Source of the DNA: Streptomyces speibonae
GTDB taxonomy: Bacteria; Actinomycetota; Actinomycetes; Streptomycetales; Streptomycetaceae
Length of the DNA: 6,614 nt
NCBI GenBank assembly: GCA_000715605.1
Contig: KL568523.1
Location: 79,843 to 86,456, forward strand
Direction: 5' to 3'
Shown here piece by piece: positions 5,745 through 6,614 of the stretch (position 1 is the stretch's first letter; the number at the start of each line of letters is the position of its first letter). The position numbers were made by a program, and so were the translations under genes. The notes below the pieces were generated by a model. The model searched no databases. It saw only the letters and a program-made list of their open reading frames with translations, and was not told the origin of the DNA.

Positions 5745-6611
5745 ATGCCTGCCAGACTCTCGCGACGCAGCAGCGTCATCGCCACCGCACTCGCCCTGGT
5801 CCTGCTGCCGGCCTGCAGCACGATCAAGGACACCGAAAGCAGCCGGGGCCCCACGGCCGAACTGCCCGAGGCCACCCTTGTCGCCCCGATCGCCCAGATG
5901 ACCTGTGAACCGGACACCGAGCCCTCCGGCGAGCCCGTCGTGGTCGGCGGATCCCTCAGCCTCACCGGCCCGCTGGCCTCGTCCGGAGCGGTCCACGACG
6001 AGGTCGCGGAGATCGTCGTCCGGTGGGTCAACGACTGTGGTGGCATCGACGGCAGGCCGCTGGAGTGGAGGGTGCTCGACGACCAGTCGGCACCGGGCCA
6101 GGTGACCTCCAACTACGAGCGTCTGATCGGTGACGGGGTGGACCTCGTCATGGGCCCCTACGGCGGCGCGAACACCCTCGCCGGCGCCGGTCCCGTGACC
6201 AAGGCGGGCTACGCCTACCCGACGCACACCAACGGCGCCCCGGACCGGCTGATCGGGGAGAACCACTTCCCGGCATGGCAGATCGGCGGCGGTGTCGACA
6301 ACCCGGCCGACATGTTCGACCACCAGGCGAAGACCCTGGTGGACGCGCTCGATTCCAGCGGGAACGCGCCCAAGTCGGTGTTCTACGCGACCGCGAAGTT
6401 CCCCACGACGCTCAGTTACGCCGGGGCGGCGAGGGAGGCACTGGAGGAGTCCGGCGCCCGCACGGTGGGCTCGGTCGAGTACGACATGGGGACGACGGAC
6501 TTCAGCGCGATCGCCACCCGTATCGCGAGCAGCGACCCGGACCTGGTCTACGTGGGCGCCCTCGGCGCGGACGTCACCAACGTCCACCAGGCGTTCGGCG
6601 CCATCGGCTAA
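5745..6611 (+). CDS. ABC transporter substrate-binding lipoprotein, branched-chain amino acid type, apparently C-terminally truncated
   Basis: This is a predicted extracytoplasmic receptor for an ABC importer of the Leu/Ile/Val-binding (periplasmic-binding type I) class, which in actinomycetes also takes up amides and aromatic acids. The signal peptide runs from a basic start (MPARLSRR) through ATALALVLL to the lipobox LPAC, so C24 should be lipidated. A flexible linker (25-62) precedes lobe 1 (about 64-175), with VVVGGSLSLTGPLASSG and NDCGGIDGRPLEWRVLDDQS, both typical. C54 and C98 could form a disulfide. Lobe 2 begins near 207 (KSVFYATAKFPTTLSYAG). The frame ends at 288 residues, against roughly 370-430 for complete relatives, and stops inside lobe 2 after HQAFGAIG. 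The ATG at 5745, 14 bases after the cyclase stop, has only a weak upstream GGA; a GTG at 5700 would overlap that gene. No permease or ATPase gene is in view. The gene may be a pseudogene or carry a sequence error. Confidence 0.82.
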   Translation: MPARLSRRSSVIATALALVLLPACSTIKDTESSRGPTAELPEATLVAPIAQMTCEPDTEPSGEPVVVGGSLSLTGPLASSGAVHDEVAEIVVRWVNDCGGIDGRPLEWRVLDDQSAPGQVTSNYERLIGDGVDLVMGPYGGANTLAGAGPVTKAGYAYPTHTNGAPDRLIGENHFPAWQIGGGVDNPADMFDHQAKTLVDALDSSGNAPKSVFYATAKFPTTLSYAGAAREALEESGARTVGSVEYDMGTTDFSAIATRIASSDPDLVYVGALGADVTNVHQAFGAIG

Positions 6612-6614
6612 CAA

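Noticed and set aside
5574..6614. 346-residue minus-strand open frame at the right edge
   Set aside because: It is antisense to the cyclase-family end and the binding lipoprotein. Its translation is Gly/Arg/Val-rich without recognisable domains, while the plus strand has a lipobox and binding-protein motifs.

Overview
The window is very GC-rich, with coding strands strongly biased to G or C at third codon positions and GGAGG-type ribosome binding sites. Together with the gene families present, this points to a high-GC actinomycete, most likely Streptomyces or a close relative. I see no rRNA, tRNA, CRISPR array, insertion sequence or phage gene. Apart from the intergenic stretches described below, the window is almost entirely coding.

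Left part (1-1390): the 3' portion of a secreted M6-family (immune inhibitor A-like) zinc metalloprotease runs rightward. Its start codon lies off the left edge, and the visible sequence opens inside its export signal. It converges on a leftward TetR-family regulator. The short gap between them holds two inverted repeats that could end transcription from both sides.

Middle part (1386-3791): the TetR regulator is divergent from a 553-residue rightward regulator with an N-terminal GAF sensor domain and a C-terminal PucR/CdaR-type helix-turn-helix. Their shared 108-base intergenic region carries a TACA-N4-TGTA-centred inverted repeat, a plausible TetR operator.

Right part (3792-6614): a 145-base leader contains a hairpin, a perfect 12-bp inverted repeat and a TATAT-type -10 element. 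It precedes a tight rightward operon: an FAH-family hydrolase with its full catalytic set, a metal-dependent cyclase/formamidase-family hydrolase (HxGTHxDxPxH motif), and a lipoprotein solute-binding protein of the branched-chain amino acid ABC type. Gaps are 21 and 14 bases. The set looks like an uptake-plus-ring-opening or C-C-bond-hydrolysis catabolic module for an unidentified small aromatic, heterocyclic or keto-acid substrate, under the control of one or both neighbouring regulators.

The binding-protein frame ends at a TAA three bases before the window edge, about 100 residues short of the usual family length and at a place where one extra base could explain the stop. The gene may be truncated, frameshifted or affected by a sequence error. 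The window alone cannot decide which.
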